52,809 nucleotides of DNA from Pseudoxanthomonas sp. GTDB taxonomy: Bacteria; Pseudomonadota; Gammaproteobacteria; Xanthomonadales; Xanthomonadaceae. Where the stretch lies: contig JAGHZW010000202.1 of the NCBI GenBank assembly GCA_017745195.1, positions 21,645 through 74,453 on the forward strand. The letters are read 5' to 3'. Shown one piece after another: positions 13,619-21,725 of the stretch (positions are counted from its first letter, which is position 1; every line of letters begins with the position of its first letter). The position numbers and the translations under genes are program-made. The notes beneath the pieces were generated by a model. It did no database searches. It had not been told where the DNA came from and saw only the letters and a program-made list of their open reading frames with translations.

Positions 13619-14526
13619 GGCAGCGGCTGCAGGTGCGGCGCCAGCACCTGCGCCAGCCAGTCCATCACCTCGCGCACGCGCCGCGGCAGATGGCGCTGTT
13701 GCGGATACAGCAGGGTCACCGGCATCGGCGCGGCCGGCAGGTCGGCCAGCACCTCAACCAGGCGCCCCTCTTCCAGCGCCGCGCGCACGCCCAGCCGCGG
13801 CACCTGGATCAGGCCGAGCCCGGCCAAGGCCGCGCCAACGTAGGCCTCGCCACCATCGACGGTGATCGCACCGGCCATCTCCAGGCTGTCGTGGCCACCG
13901 TCGGGCAAGGGGTATTCCCAGCCCATCGGGCGCTGGCCGAAGCTGCCGGCGTAGTGCACCAGATGATGTGTGGCCAGGTCGGCCAGGGTCCGCGGAATGC
14001 CGTGGCGTTGCAGGTAGTCCGGGCTGGCGCAGTTGACCACCGGCGCCAGTCCCAGCGGACGCGCGGCGAGGCTGTCGTCGACTACCCCGCCGGTCCGCAC
14101 CACGCAGTCGTAGCCCTCGCGGACCACGTCGACCCGGCGCTCGCCAGCACCGAGCTCGATTTCCAGGCCCGGATGCGCCTGCAGGAACGCGCCCAGCTGC
14201 GGCAGCACCAGCCGCGCGGCCATGCTGCCGGACATGCCGACCCGGACCCGCCCGCGCAGCTGTTGCGGCTCCTCGCGGAACAGCGCCTGCAGCTCTTCCG
14301 CTTCGCCGAGCAGGTCGCGGCACCGCTCCAGGAACATCGCGCCTTCGCGGGTGAGCTGCACGCGCCGGGTAGTCCGGTGCAGCAGCTGCGCACCGAGTGC
14401 TGTCTCCAGCCGCTGCACCGCCGCCGACACGCTGGCCTTGGGCAGCCCGAGCGCAGCGGCCGCGCGGGTGAAGCCACCCAGCTCGGCCACGCGCAGGAAG
14501 ATCCGGTACTGGTCGAGCTGGTCCAC
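13612..14526 (-). CDS. LysR-family transcriptional regulator
   Basis: A 304-residue regulator with an N-terminal winged HTH (DQYRIFLRVAELGGFTRAAA...LGLPKASVSAAVQRLE, about residues 5-45) and a C-terminal periplasmic-binding-like effector domain. The start is GTG 14526. It diverges from an SDR gene 104 bp away, the classic arrangement in which a LysR protein controls its neighbour from a shared intergenic region. An inverted repeat AAACTG-N12-CAGTTT lies in that region. The inducer is unknown. Confidence 0.9.
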   Translation of the reverse strand: MDQLDQYRIFLRVAELGGFTRAAAALGLPKASVSAAVQRLETALGAQLLHRTTRRVQLTREGAMFLERCRDLLGEAEELQALFREEPQQLRGRVRVGMSGSMAARLVLPQLGAFLQAHPGLEIELGAGERRVDVVREGYDCVVRTGGVVDDSLAARPLGLAPVVNCASPDYLQRHGIPRTLADLATHHLVHYAGSFGQRPMGWEYPLPDGGHDSLEMAGAITVDGGEAYVGAALAGLGLIQVPRLGVRAALEEGRLVEVLADLPAAPMPVTLLYPQQRHLPRRVREVMDWLAQVLAPHLQPLPR

Positions 14527-14550
14527 GGCTATTGTCCATTCAGCGCGAAC

Positions 14551-14574
14551 AAACTGATCGCGAGAGGCCAGTTT
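14551..14574. promoter_or_regulatory. Candidate LysR operator
   Basis: AAACTG (14551-14556), 12-bp spacer, CAGTTT (14569-14574), between the divergent lysR and SDR genes. ATCGCG also recurs just inside the left arm and just after the right arm. The dyad and location fit a LysR binding site; binding is inferred. Confidence 0.5.
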
Positions 14575-14630
14575 ATCGCGCCAAGCCCGACCAATAACCT
14601 GCGTGCACCTTCCCCAGCCGGAGCGTCACG

Positions 14631-15404
14631 ATGTCCACCCCCACCCTGTCCCAGGCCCCCATCACCCTGGTCACCGGCGGCAGCCGCGGCCTCGGTCGCA
14701 ATGCCGCCCTGCATCTGGCCCGCCAGGGCAGCGACCTGATCCTGACCTATCGCAGCTCAGCCGCCGAGGCTGAGGAGGTGGCCAGCGAAATCCGCGCGTT
14801 CGGTCGCCGCGTCGCGATCCTGCCGCTGGACGTGGCCGACAGCAGCAGCTTCCCCGCCTTCGCCGAGCAGGTCCGCCAGGTGCTGGCCGGCTGGGGCCGC
14901 GAACGCTTCGACCACCTGTTCAACAACGCCGGCATCGGCGTGCACGCGACCTTCGCCGAGACCAGCGAAGCGCAGTTCGACGAACTGGTGAAGATCCACC
15001 TGAAGGGCCCGTTCTTCCTGACCCAGGCACTGCTGCCGCTGATCGCCGATGGCGGCCGCATCCTCAACGTGTCCAGCGGACTGGCCCGCTTCGCCCTGCC
15101 CGGCTACGCCGCCTACGCGACGATGAAGGGCGGAATCGAAGTGCTGACCCGCTACCTGGCCAAGGAACTGGGCGCGCGCGGAATCAGCGTCAACACGCTC
15201 GCGCCGGGCGCGATCGAAACCGACTTCGGCGGCGGCACCGTGCGCGACAACGCGCAGGTCAATGCGTTCGTCGCCTCGCAGACCGCACTGGGCCGGGTCG
15301 GCCTGCCCGACGACATCGGTGCGGTCGTGGCCGCGCTGCTGGCACCGGGCACCGGTTGGATCAACGCGCAGCGGATCGAGGCCTCGGGCGGGATGATGCT
15401 GTAG
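14631..15404 (+). CDS. Short-chain dehydrogenase/reductase
   Basis: A 257-residue classical SDR using NAD(P)H. The cofactor motif is TGGSRGLG near residue 16, the structural motif NNAG follows, and the catalytic Ser and YxxxK (YATMK) are present. The C-terminal region with GWINAQRIEASGGMML is typical of the FabG-like branch. The substrate is not predictable. It is likely controlled by the divergent LysR gene. Confidence 0.9.
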   Translation: MSTPTLSQAPITLVTGGSRGLGRNAALHLARQGSDLILTYRSSAAEAEEVASEIRAFGRRVAILPLDVADSSSFPAFAEQVRQVLAGWGRERFDHLFNNAGIGVHATFAETSEAQFDELVKIHLKGPFFLTQALLPLIADGGRILNVSSGLARFALPGYAAYATMKGGIEVLTRYLAKELGARGISVNTLAPGAIETDFGGGTVRDNAQVNAFVASQTALGRVGLPDDIGAVVAALLAPGTGWINAQRIEASGGMML

Positions 15405-15438
15405 GTCGCTGGAAACCGCCGCGGCGCCGCTCCAGCGA

Positions 15439-15454
15439 GCGGCGTTCGCGCCGC
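15439..15454. terminator. UUCG-capped hairpin between SDR and sseA
   Basis: GCGGCG (15439-15444), TTCG tetraloop, CGCCGC (15449-15454), in the 61-bp gap between two convergent genes. A UUCG loop is very stable, but there is no U tract. Confidence 0.4.
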
Positions 15455-15465
15455 GGCGTGCCGCG

Positions 15466-16401
15466 CTACGCGGCGCCGGTGGCGACTGGCCGCGACCGAT
15501 CGGCGATCCAGCCACTCCACGAGCCGGCGAACACGCGGGCGCCCGGCAGGCCGGCATGTTCCATTGCCAGCAGCAGGTGGCAGGCGGTCACGCCGGAGCC
15601 GCACATCAGCACGGCTTCGGCGGGTCCGCGGCCGTGCAGCAGCGGCGCCAGCTCGACGCGCAGTTCCTCGGCCGGGCGGAAGCGTCCATCGCGCAGGTTC
15701 ATCGCGAACGGACGATTGAGTGCACCCGGCACGTGCCCGGCAACCGGATCGATCGGTTCGACTTCGCCGCGGAAGCGTTCGCCGCCGCGCGCATCGAGCA
15801 GCCAGCCGGGCGCTTCGCCCAGGCGCGCCAGCACGTCATCGGCATCGGCGATACGTGAGCGGTCGAAGTCCGGCGAGGGATACGGCGGCAGTGCCGGCGG
15901 TGCGTCGACCTCCGCGGTTTCCGCCAGGCCTGCTGCACGCCACGCGGCCAGGCCGCCATCGAGCACCGCGACACGCTCATGGCCGAGCAGCTTCAGCAGC
16001 CACCAGGCGCGCGCCGCCGCCATGCTGCCGTCGCCGGCGTCGTAGACCACGACCTGGTGCTGCGGGCCGATCCCCCATTCGCCGACCCGGCGCGCGAAGG
16101 TCGCCGCATCCGGCAACGGATGCCGGCCCTGGCCGATGACCGAATGATCGGACAGGTCGCGATCCAGGTCGGCGTGTACCGCACCCGGCAGATGCGACGT
16201 GTCATACGCGGCCCGGCCCGCGGACGGATCGACCAGCACCGCACGCGCATCGAGCAGGCGCAGCGACGGAGTGCCGCGTGCGGCGGACAGCGAGGATGCC
16301 GCCTGGGCGTCGAGCACGCGCAGCGCAGGCGCTCCCGATGCCGCAGCGAGGGCGGGCGCCGACACCAGCGTGGTCCAGGATCCGATGCCTTCGTCGCTCA
16401 T
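15466..16401 (-). CDS. sseA: 3-mercaptopyruvate sulfurtransferase, two-domain rhodanese
   Basis: A 311-residue protein with tandem rhodanese domains. The active-site loop in the second domain is CGSGVTA with catalytic C267; this loop is the hallmark of mercaptopyruvate sulfurtransferases, whereas thiosulfate sulfurtransferases have CRKGVT. The first domain lacks a catalytic Cys at the matching place, as usual. It transfers sulfur from 3-mercaptopyruvate to thiol acceptors or cyanide in the cytosol. Its ATG overlaps the stop of the upstream Nudix gene as ATGA, implying one operon. Confidence 0.9.
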   Translation of the reverse strand: MSDEGIGSWTTLVSAPALAAASGAPALRVLDAQAASSLSAARGTPSLRLLDARAVLVDPSAGRAAYDTSHLPGAVHADLDRDLSDHSVIGQGRHPLPDAATFARRVGEWGIGPQHQVVVYDAGDGSMAAARAWWLLKLLGHERVAVLDGGLAAWRAAGLAETAEVDAPPALPPYPSPDFDRSRIADADDVLARLGEAPGWLLDARGGERFRGEVEPIDPVAGHVPGALNRPFAMNLRDGRFRPAEELRVELAPLLHGRGPAEAVLMCGSGVTACHLLLAMEHAGLPGARVFAGSWSGWIADRSRPVATGAA

Positions 16402-17240
16402 GCGCCTTGCTCCAGTCGTCGCCGCAGGTTGTACAGGATCGCCGCGGTCGCGCCCCAGATGCGCTGGCCCGGCCAGTCGTATTCGAGCACGCTGCGGCGG
16501 AGGCCGCGGAATTCCATCTCGACCTGGTGCAGGTGCGCGGCCGACATCAGGAACTCGAACGGCACCTCGAACACTTCGGCCACCTCGCCCGGGTCTGGCC
16601 GCGGCACGTAGTCGGGATCGATCACCGCCACCACCGGGGTGACCCGGAAGCCGCTCACCGTCAGGAACGGATCGAGGTAGCCCAGCGGCACGACCTGGCG
16701 CTCGTCGAGCGCGATCTCCTCGTGGCTCTCGCGCAACGCGGCGCCGAGCACGCCGGCGTCCTCGCGCTCGACCCGGCCACCGGGAAAACTGACCTGGCCA
16801 CCATGGTGGCGCAACGCATCGGTACGCCGCGTCAGCAGCACCTGGGTGCCGGCACCGGCGCGCGGCACCAGCCCGACCAGCACCGCGGCCTCGGCGATCC
16901 GCGTTTCCGGCGCCAGCAGGCCTTCGAGCTCTGAGCGGTTCCAGCCCTCGCCTGGTGGCGGTTGCCGCAGCGGATGCAGCACGCCGCTGACGCGCTCGCG
17001 CTCGGCAAGCCCGTCGACGAAGGGAAACCTCGCGCGCGCACGATCAGCCAACACCGTCTCCATCAACTGCCGCCGCGCCTGCTCGTCCATGCGCGACCAC
17101 TGCGCGATCTCGTCGACGGTCCGCAGGCAACCACGGCACAGGCCGTCGCCATCGATGCGGCACACCCGCACGCAGGGGCTCGATGGCGTGGCGGGTGCGA
17201 TCGCAGGCGGAGGCGTCGGCGGGAAGAGGATCGACAACAC
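16398..17240 (-). CDS. DUF1289 - Nudix (CoA pyrophosphatase-like) fusion protein
   Basis: From GTG 17240 this is 280 residues. Residues about 20-60 match the DUF1289 cysteine pattern (PCVRVC...LCRGC with four Cys, C23/C27/C35/C38), predicted to hold a metal or Fe-S site. The rest is a Nudix hydrolase with LLTRRTDALRHHGGQVSFPGG, the motif specific to CoA pyrophosphatases (NudL/PCD1 type), followed by a Nudix helix LRESHEEIAL. The reaction inferred is CoA to phosphopantetheine plus 3',5'-ADP. In other bacteria the DUF1289 protein is often a separate small gene beside a Nudix gene; here they are one frame. The frame is open to ATG 17306 (302 residues), but that ATG sits in the loop of a hairpin behind the FKBP gene, and neither start has a convincing ribosome binding site. 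Confidence 0.82.
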   Translation of the reverse strand: MLSILFPPTPPPAIAPATPSSPCVRVCRIDGDGLCRGCLRTVDEIAQWSRMDEQARRQLMETVLADRARARFPFVDGLAERERVSGVLHPLRQPPPGEGWNRSELEGLLAPETRIAEAAVLVGLVPRAGAGTQVLLTRRTDALRHHGGQVSFPGGRVEREDAGVLGAALRESHEEIALDERQVVPLGYLDPFLTVSGFRVTPVVAVIDPDYVPRPDPGEVAEVFEVPFEFLMSAAHLHQVEMEFRGLRRSVLEYDWPGQRIWGATAAILYNLRRRLEQGA

Positions 17241-17295
17241 GGAAGGCGGGCATCTCGGATGAAGCGTAGCGCGGAACGCGTCCGCCAGAAACGAC

Positions 17296-17318
17296 TGCGC
17301 CGGCATGGAGCCGGCGCA
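17296..17318 (-). terminator. Hairpin after the FKBP isomerase gene
   Basis: TGCGCCGGC (17296-17304), loop ATGGA, GCCGGCGCA (17310-17318). It lies 26 bp beyond the FKBP stop on the minus strand, followed there by GTCGTTTCT, a poor U tract. Probably a weak terminator. Confidence 0.55.
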
Positions 17319-17343
17319 GAAGGCATTGCGTTGTGCGGTCGTG

Positions 17344-18045
17344 TTACTTGACCGAGACCAGCTTGATCTCGAACACCACGGCCACGTTCGGCGGGAAGCC
17401 GGTGCGCGGATCGGCGCCGTAGGCCTTGTCCGGCGGCAGCGCCACTTCCCACTTCGAGCCGGCCGGCATCTGCTGCAGCACTTCGCGCATGGCGGCCATC
17501 TCGACTTCGCTCAGCTTGATGCCCGGGATCTGCTGGGCCGGACGCGCCTGCTCCGGACGCTGGCCGAACGGGAACGGGCCGGAGACTTCCAGCTGCACGG
17601 TGCTGGCCTGGGTCGGCTTGGCGCCGGTGCCGGTCTCGAGCACGCGGTACTGCACGCCGCTCGGCAGGGTCTGCACGCCGGCCTTGGCCTTGTTCGCGGC
17701 CAGGAACTGGTCGGACTTGGTCTTGTTCTCGGCAGCCGCCTTGTCGTACGCCGCCTTGGCCTGCTGGGCACGGGCCTGCTCGCGCTTCTGGAACGCTTCG
17801 AGCGCCGGCTTGAGCTGGTCGGCGGTGATCGCCGGCTGCTTCTTGGCGAGGGCATCCTGCAGGCCCTTGACCACGGACGCGGAATCGATCTGCTCGCCGC
17901 GGCCCTGCAGTTCTGCCAGGTTGTTGCCGTAGTCGTAACCGAAGTAATAGCTCAGCTTGCCCTTCTCGGACGTGGTGTCCTGGGCGAATGCACTGCCGGC
18001 CAGGGCCAGGGCGGCAATGGCGACAGCGATCGGACGCAACTTCAT
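17344..18045 (-). CDS. Periplasmic FKBP-type peptidyl-prolyl isomerase (Mip/FkpA family)
   Basis: A 233-residue protein with a signal peptide (cleavage after AFA, residue 21), an N-terminal dimerisation region (FGYDYGNNLAEL, long Ala/Lys/Gln helix about residues 70-115) and a C-terminal FKBP domain (LPSGVQYRVLETGTG to VFEIKLVSV). Family members assist protein folding in the periplasm and are virulence-linked in Legionella and Xanthomonas. The domain is divergent: segments between about 155 and 200 are unlike canonical FKBP, so isomerase activity is not certain. Confidence 0.85.
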   Translation of the reverse strand: MKLRPIAVAIAALALAGSAFAQDTTSEKGKLSYYFGYDYGNNLAELQGRGEQIDSASVVKGLQDALAKKQPAITADQLKPALEAFQKREQARAQQAKAAYDKAAAENKTKSDQFLAANKAKAGVQTLPSGVQYRVLETGTGAKPTQASTVQLEVSGPFPFGQRPEQARPAQQIPGIKLSEVEMAAMREVLQQMPAGSKWEVALPPDKAYGADPRTGFPPNVAVVFEIKLVSVK

Positions 18046-18210
18046 CTAGATCTTCTCCGAAAGGGGGACGCCGGGGTCGGTGCCGGCGGTGGCTGACGCG
18101 TTAGGATAGCCGCCGCATTGGCGGCCCGCCAGCACGGGTCGGGGCATACGACCACTCTGGTGGCAGGAAGTTCCGGCCTCCGTCTTCACATTCCCGACCA
18201 GGAGCCCTCC

Positions 18211-18993
18211 ATGACGGACAGCCCCGTCCTCCGCCGCGATGCCGACGGCGTCCGCGTCCTCACCGTCGACCGCCCGGACAAGCTCAATGCGTTGAACCGG
18301 CAGACCCTGCAGGCGCTCGATGACGCCTTCGCGGTGGCGGCGGCCGATGCGGGCGTGCGGGCCGTGGTCCTGACCGGCAGCGGCGCCAAGGCATTCGTGG
18401 CCGGGGCCGACATCGCCGAGATGAATGGGCTGACCGCGATCGAGGGCCGCGAGTTCTCGCTGCTCGGCCAGCGCCTGATGCGCCGGATCGAGCGCATGCC
18501 CAAGCCGGTCGTCGCGATGGTGAACGGCTACGCGCTGGGCGGCGGCCTGGAACTGGCGATGGCCTGCCACCTGCGCATCGCCGCCGACAGCGCCCGCCTC
18601 GGCCAGCCGGAGGTGAACCTGGGCCTGGTCCCCGGCTTCGGTGGCACCCAGCGCCTGCTGCGCCTGGCCGGCCGCGCCGCCGCGCTGGAACTGTGCCTGC
18701 TCGGCGCCCCGGTCGATGCGGCGCGCGCGCTGCAGCTGGGACTGGTCAACCGGGTGGTGCCGGCCGCCGAACTGGAGGCCGAGGCGATGAAGGTCGCCGC
18801 GCAGCTGGCGGCGTCCGCGCCGCTGGCCCTGCGCGGGGTGCTCGATGCGGTGGTGCTGGGTGGCGAATGCGGGATCGAGGAAGGCCTGCAGTTCGAGACC
18901 GCGCAGTTCGCCCTGCTGTTCGCCAGCGAGGACATGCGCGAAGGCACCTCGGCGTTCCTGGAAAAGCGCAAACCGCAGTTCCGCAACCGCTGA
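18211..18993 (+). CDS. Enoyl-CoA hydratase
   Basis: A 260-residue crotonase-fold enzyme close to classical short-chain enoyl-CoA hydratases. The oxyanion-hole motif AFVAGADIAEM and the segment GYALGGGLELAMACHL with the first catalytic Glu are present. LGQPEVNLGLVPGFGGTQRL carries the second. It hydrates trans-2-enoyl-CoA in beta-oxidation. ATG 18211 is preceded by CAGGAG at correct spacing; an upstream open frame lacks similarity. It precedes a small gene and nth on the same strand with short gaps. Confidence 0.92.
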   Translation: MTDSPVLRRDADGVRVLTVDRPDKLNALNRQTLQALDDAFAVAAADAGVRAVVLTGSGAKAFVAGADIAEMNGLTAIEGREFSLLGQRLMRRIERMPKPVVAMVNGYALGGGLELAMACHLRIAADSARLGQPEVNLGLVPGFGGTQRLLRLAGRAAALELCLLGAPVDAARALQLGLVNRVVPAAELEAEAMKVAAQLAASAPLALRGVLDAVVLGGECGIEEGLQFETAQFALLFASEDMREGTSAFLEKRKPQFRNR

Positions 18994-19007
18994 GCGGCAC
19001 GCCTGCC

Positions 19008-19397
19008 ATGACCCTGCCTCCCGACACCGGCTCCTCCCGCGACGCCACCGGCGCGCGCCTGCGCGCATTGCTGCAGGCCGGGGACATCGATGCCGCGCTG
19101 CAGGCCGGGCTGATGGACTATGCGGCCTCGCACGAGGCCGACGACGCGCCGATCCGGGCGATGCAGGACCAGCTGCGAACGGCCTGGGATGCACGCAACC
19201 GCTATCGGGCGCGCGAGGCACGGCTGGCACGCCGCGCCGCCGAGCGTGCTGCGCGGCGGACATCGGCCGTCAACCCGCCCGCCGCGCCTGCCCACGGAAC
19301 GAAGCAGGCGGCCGTCGCCGCTCCCGCGCTGCCGGCTGCTGCGGTCGCCGCGCTGGCACGGGCCCGCGCGCGCGCCTCGGGACGGACCGGGGGATGA
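19008..19397 (+). CDS. Hypothetical Ala/Arg-rich protein upstream of nth
   Basis: A 129-residue protein I cannot assign to a family with certainty. Residues 1-70 look helical and acidic/neutral (GARLRALLQAGDIDAALQAG, LRTAWDARNRY). Residues 70-90 are strongly basic (AREARLARRAAERAARR), and the rest is Ala/Pro-rich. It starts 14 bp after the enoyl-CoA hydratase stop and overlaps nth as ATGA, so it is almost certainly translated. Similar small genes sit beside nth in some gammaproteobacteria; a link to Rnf or nucleic-acid binding is speculation. Confidence 0.7.
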   Translation: MTLPPDTGSSRDATGARLRALLQAGDIDAALQAGLMDYAASHEADDAPIRAMQDQLRTAWDARNRYRAREARLARRAAERAARRTSAVNPPAAPAHGTKQAAVAAPALPAAAVAALARARARASGRTGG

Positions 19398-20146
19398 AGG
19401 CAACGCCGCCGCGCCGTCGCGCGAAGAAGACCGTTGCCACGAAGGCCACCGCCGCCGGGTCCGGCGCGGCCGGGCCGGCGCCGCGCAAGCCATCGTCGCG
19501 CTCCGGGCTGATGCCGGCCGCCGACGTGCAGGAGATGTTCGTCCGCCTGCGCGAACTCAATCCGCACCCGACCACCGAGCTGGAGTACTCGACTCCGTTC
19601 GAACTGCTGGTCGCGGTGATCCTGTCGGCGCAAGCCACCGACGTCGGCGTGAACAAGGCCACCCGGCGCCTCTATCCGGTGGCCAACACGCCACAGGCGA
19701 TCCTCGACCTGGGCGAGGAAGGCCTGAAGAAGCACATCGCCACCATCGGCCTGTTCAACGCCAAGGCGAAGAACGTGATCGCCACCTGCCGGATCCTGGT
19801 CGACCGTTTCGGCGGCGAAGTGCCGCACGATCGCGATGCGCTCGAGGCGCTGCCCGGGGTCGGCCGCAAGACCGCCAACGTGGTGCTCAACACCGCCTTC
19901 GGCGAGCCGACCATGGCCGTGGACACGCACATCTTCCGCGTCGCCAACCGCACCGGGCTTGCTCCGGGCAAGGACGTGCGCGCGGTCGAGGACGCCCTGC
20001 TCCGGCGCGTGCCGGCCGAGTTCCTGCATGACGCCCACCACTGGCTGATCCTGCACGGCCGCTACGTGTGCAAGGCGCGCAAGCCCGACTGCCCGCAGTG
20101 CGTGGTCCGCGACCTGTGCCGGTTCAAGGACAAGACGCCGGGCTGA
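19394..20146 (+). CDS. nth: Endonuclease III, DNA glycosylase/AP lyase
   Basis: A 250-residue base-excision repair enzyme removing oxidised pyrimidines. The helix-hairpin-helix LPGVGRKTANVV carries the catalytic Lys and VDTHIFRVANR the catalytic Asp. The C-terminal [4Fe-4S] motif C-x6-C-x2-C-x5-C is intact (CKARKPDCPQCVVRDLC). E. coli Nth has 211 residues; the extra about 39 at the N-terminus are Lys/Arg/Ala-rich and low complexity. An internal ATG at 19511 would give the standard length, but the ATGA overlap with the preceding gene supports 19394. Confidence 0.93.
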   Translation: MKATPPRRRAKKTVATKATAAGSGAAGPAPRKPSSRSGLMPAADVQEMFVRLRELNPHPTTELEYSTPFELLVAVILSAQATDVGVNKATRRLYPVANTPQAILDLGEEGLKKHIATIGLFNAKAKNVIATCRILVDRFGGEVPHDRDALEALPGVGRKTANVVLNTAFGEPTMAVDTHIFRVANRTGLAPGKDVRAVEDALLRRVPAEFLHDAHHWLILHGRYVCKARKPDCPQCVVRDLCRFKDKTPG

Positions 20147-20179
20147 AAAAGCGAATGGCGGGCCAGGCCCGCCATTCGC
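20146..20179 (-). terminator. Intrinsic terminator of the phosphate porin gene
   Basis: A 14-bp perfect inverted repeat, GCGAATGGCGGGCC (20151-20164) and GGCCCGCCATTCGC (20166-20179). On the minus strand it is followed by TTTTT (20150-20146), so it ends the porin transcript. On the plus strand, behind nth, there is no U tract. Confidence 0.85.
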
Positions 20180-20206
20180 GTCGCAGTGCGATTCCCGTCG
20201 GAGAGA

Positions 20207-21415
20207 TCAGAACTGCACGTCGCCCCAGATGCCGAATTCCTGGGTCTCGGTCTTCGAAGCGGTCTTGGCGGTGGTGTCCTTGTACACCGCGGCCAGCTTG
20301 ATGCCCTTGATCACCGGGAATTCCACGCCCAGGTGCCAGTAGGTGTTGCCGAAGGCCGGGTTGACGTCCTTGCTGGTATCGACGTCGTCATAGCGGCCGA
20401 ACGCGGTGATGCCGCTATCGGTCAGCGCGTAGCTGGCCCATGCCGACCAGCCGGCTGCGCTGTCTTCGATCACGTTGGTCACCGCCCAGTTGTCGGCCTG
20501 GAACCACTCCGCGCCCAGGCGCAGCTTGGTGCCGGCATAGGCCGCCATCGCGTTGACTCGCTTGGCGGTCTGCGGCGGATTGACGGTGGCGGTGTCGTTG
20601 CCGCGCTTGCCGGTATAGGCGCCGATGCCGATGATCGTGCTCGCGGTCGGGGCCCAGCCCAGGCGGCCTTCGAAGTCCACGGTCTCGCTGCGGCTCGGGT
20701 TGCGGTAGCCACGGCCGTTGGTGACCGACGCGGCGTAGGTCAGGCCGTTGTCGGTATCGCCGCCGACATGCAGGCCCCAGTCCGCCGAGGTGCCGTACGA
20801 CAGGCGGTCGACCAGGGTGTTCTGCACGTAGCGCATGCCGTAGTACTTCTCGACGAACGGGATCCACGGCGCGTCCGCCGCACCGGCGCGGACGAACAGC
20901 GCGTTGCTGAACTTGGCCTGCACATAGGCCTTCTTGATGAAGACCTCGACGCTGCTGGCCTGGTTGGCGCCGGCGCCGGAACCGAACGAGAGGTACTGCG
21001 CGTCGGAGGTCAGGTTGGCCGACCAGATGTCGTCGAACTTGTGGTCAACGGTCAGGTAGAAGCGGGTCACGTCGAAACCGGTACCGGAGTTGTTGGTCTT
21101 GACGCCGTTGACCTTCTCGTCGCGGTTGGTCATGTCAATGAAAAGACGACCGCCGATCTTGGTGTCGTTGACCGTCTTCTTCAGCGAGTCGACGGCCGGG
21201 ACGACCGCTTCGTTCGTCTTGGCCTGCTCGATGTTGACGTCGGACTGGGCGTCGGTGCGCGTTTCGAGTTCGGCGACCTTGGCCTGCAGCTCGGCCAGCT
21301 GGGCCTTCAGCGCGGCCAGCTCGGCGCTGTCGACGCCCTCGGCGGCAGCGGCATTGAACGACACGGTGGTGCCCAGGGCCGCCGCGAGCGCGACGGCGAG
21401 ATAGGAATAACGCAT
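20207..21415 (-). CDS. oprP: Phosphate/polyphosphate-selective porin (OprP/OprO family)
   Basis: A 402-residue outer-membrane beta-barrel. The signal peptide ends near residue 24 (NAAAA). Next comes a short coiled coil of Leu/Ala/Glu heptads (SAELAALKAQLAELQAKVAE, about 30-49), probably a trimerisation stalk, then barrel strands ending with Phe (WGDVQF), the usual barrel C-terminus. Family members form trimeric anion channels induced by phosphate starvation. ATG 21415 is the family start. It is divergent from pstS, and the 310-bp region between them has Pho-box arrays facing both ways. Confidence 0.88.
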   Translation of the reverse strand: MRYSYLAVALAAALGTTVSFNAAAAEGVDSAELAALKAQLAELQAKVAELETRTDAQSDVNIEQAKTNEAVVPAVDSLKKTVNDTKIGGRLFIDMTNRDEKVNGVKTNNSGTGFDVTRFYLTVDHKFDDIWSANLTSDAQYLSFGSGAGANQASSVEVFIKKAYVQAKFSNALFVRAGAADAPWIPFVEKYYGMRYVQNTLVDRLSYGTSADWGLHVGGDTDNGLTYAASVTNGRGYRNPSRSETVDFEGRLGWAPTASTIIGIGAYTGKRGNDTATVNPPQTAKRVNAMAAYAGTKLRLGAEWFQADNWAVTNVIEDSAAGWSAWASYALTDSGITAFGRYDDVDTSKDVNPAFGNTYWHLGVEFPVIKGIKLAAVYKDTTAKTASKTETQEFGIWGDVQF

Positions 21416-21507
21416 GGAATACTCCGGTGGGTAGTGTGGTTCTGGACGTGTGCGGGTGCGTTCGATCGCCGAAAAACGTGAAACACCCGTTAAGCGCCGC
21501 GCAGCTT

Positions 21508-21558
21508 GCGACCCGAATCTGACAACCGCGCGACATTCACATGACACCCCCGTGACCC
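21508..21558 (-). promoter_or_regulatory. Pho-box array of oprP, five 7-mers at 11-bp period
   Basis: On the minus strand the 7-mers GGGTCAC (21558), GTGTCAT (21547), ATGTCGC (21536), TTGTCAG (21525) and GGGTCGC (21514) start exactly 11 bp apart, each separated by 4 bp. This is the architecture of the PhoB site (CTGTCAT, 4 bp, CTGTCAT). Five units suggest room for at least two PhoB dimers upstream of the porin. Confidence 0.8.
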
Positions 21559-21605
21559 GGCCGCAGACCCTCGCCTCGCCCGGCCCGCGTACAGGCGGAC
21601 CGGCG

Positions 21606-21656
21606 CTGTCACATTCCGGTCATCGCCGCTACGCGGTGCTGTCATCCACCGGTTAT
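21606..21656 (+). promoter_or_regulatory. Two Pho boxes upstream of the first pstS
   Basis: CTGTCAC-ATTC-CGGTCAT (21606-21623) and CTGTCAT-CCAC-CGGTTAT (21639-21656). The two boxes are 33 bp apart, exactly three 11-bp units, so they lie on the same helix face; the unit between them is degenerate. PhoB activation of pstS under phosphate starvation is inferred from the consensus. Confidence 0.82.
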
Positions 21657-21725
21657 GCAATGGCGACCGCTGGACGCGGTGGGATTGCGTCCGCCACACC
21701 CACCCGCTGCTTACGGAGCTTTCCC

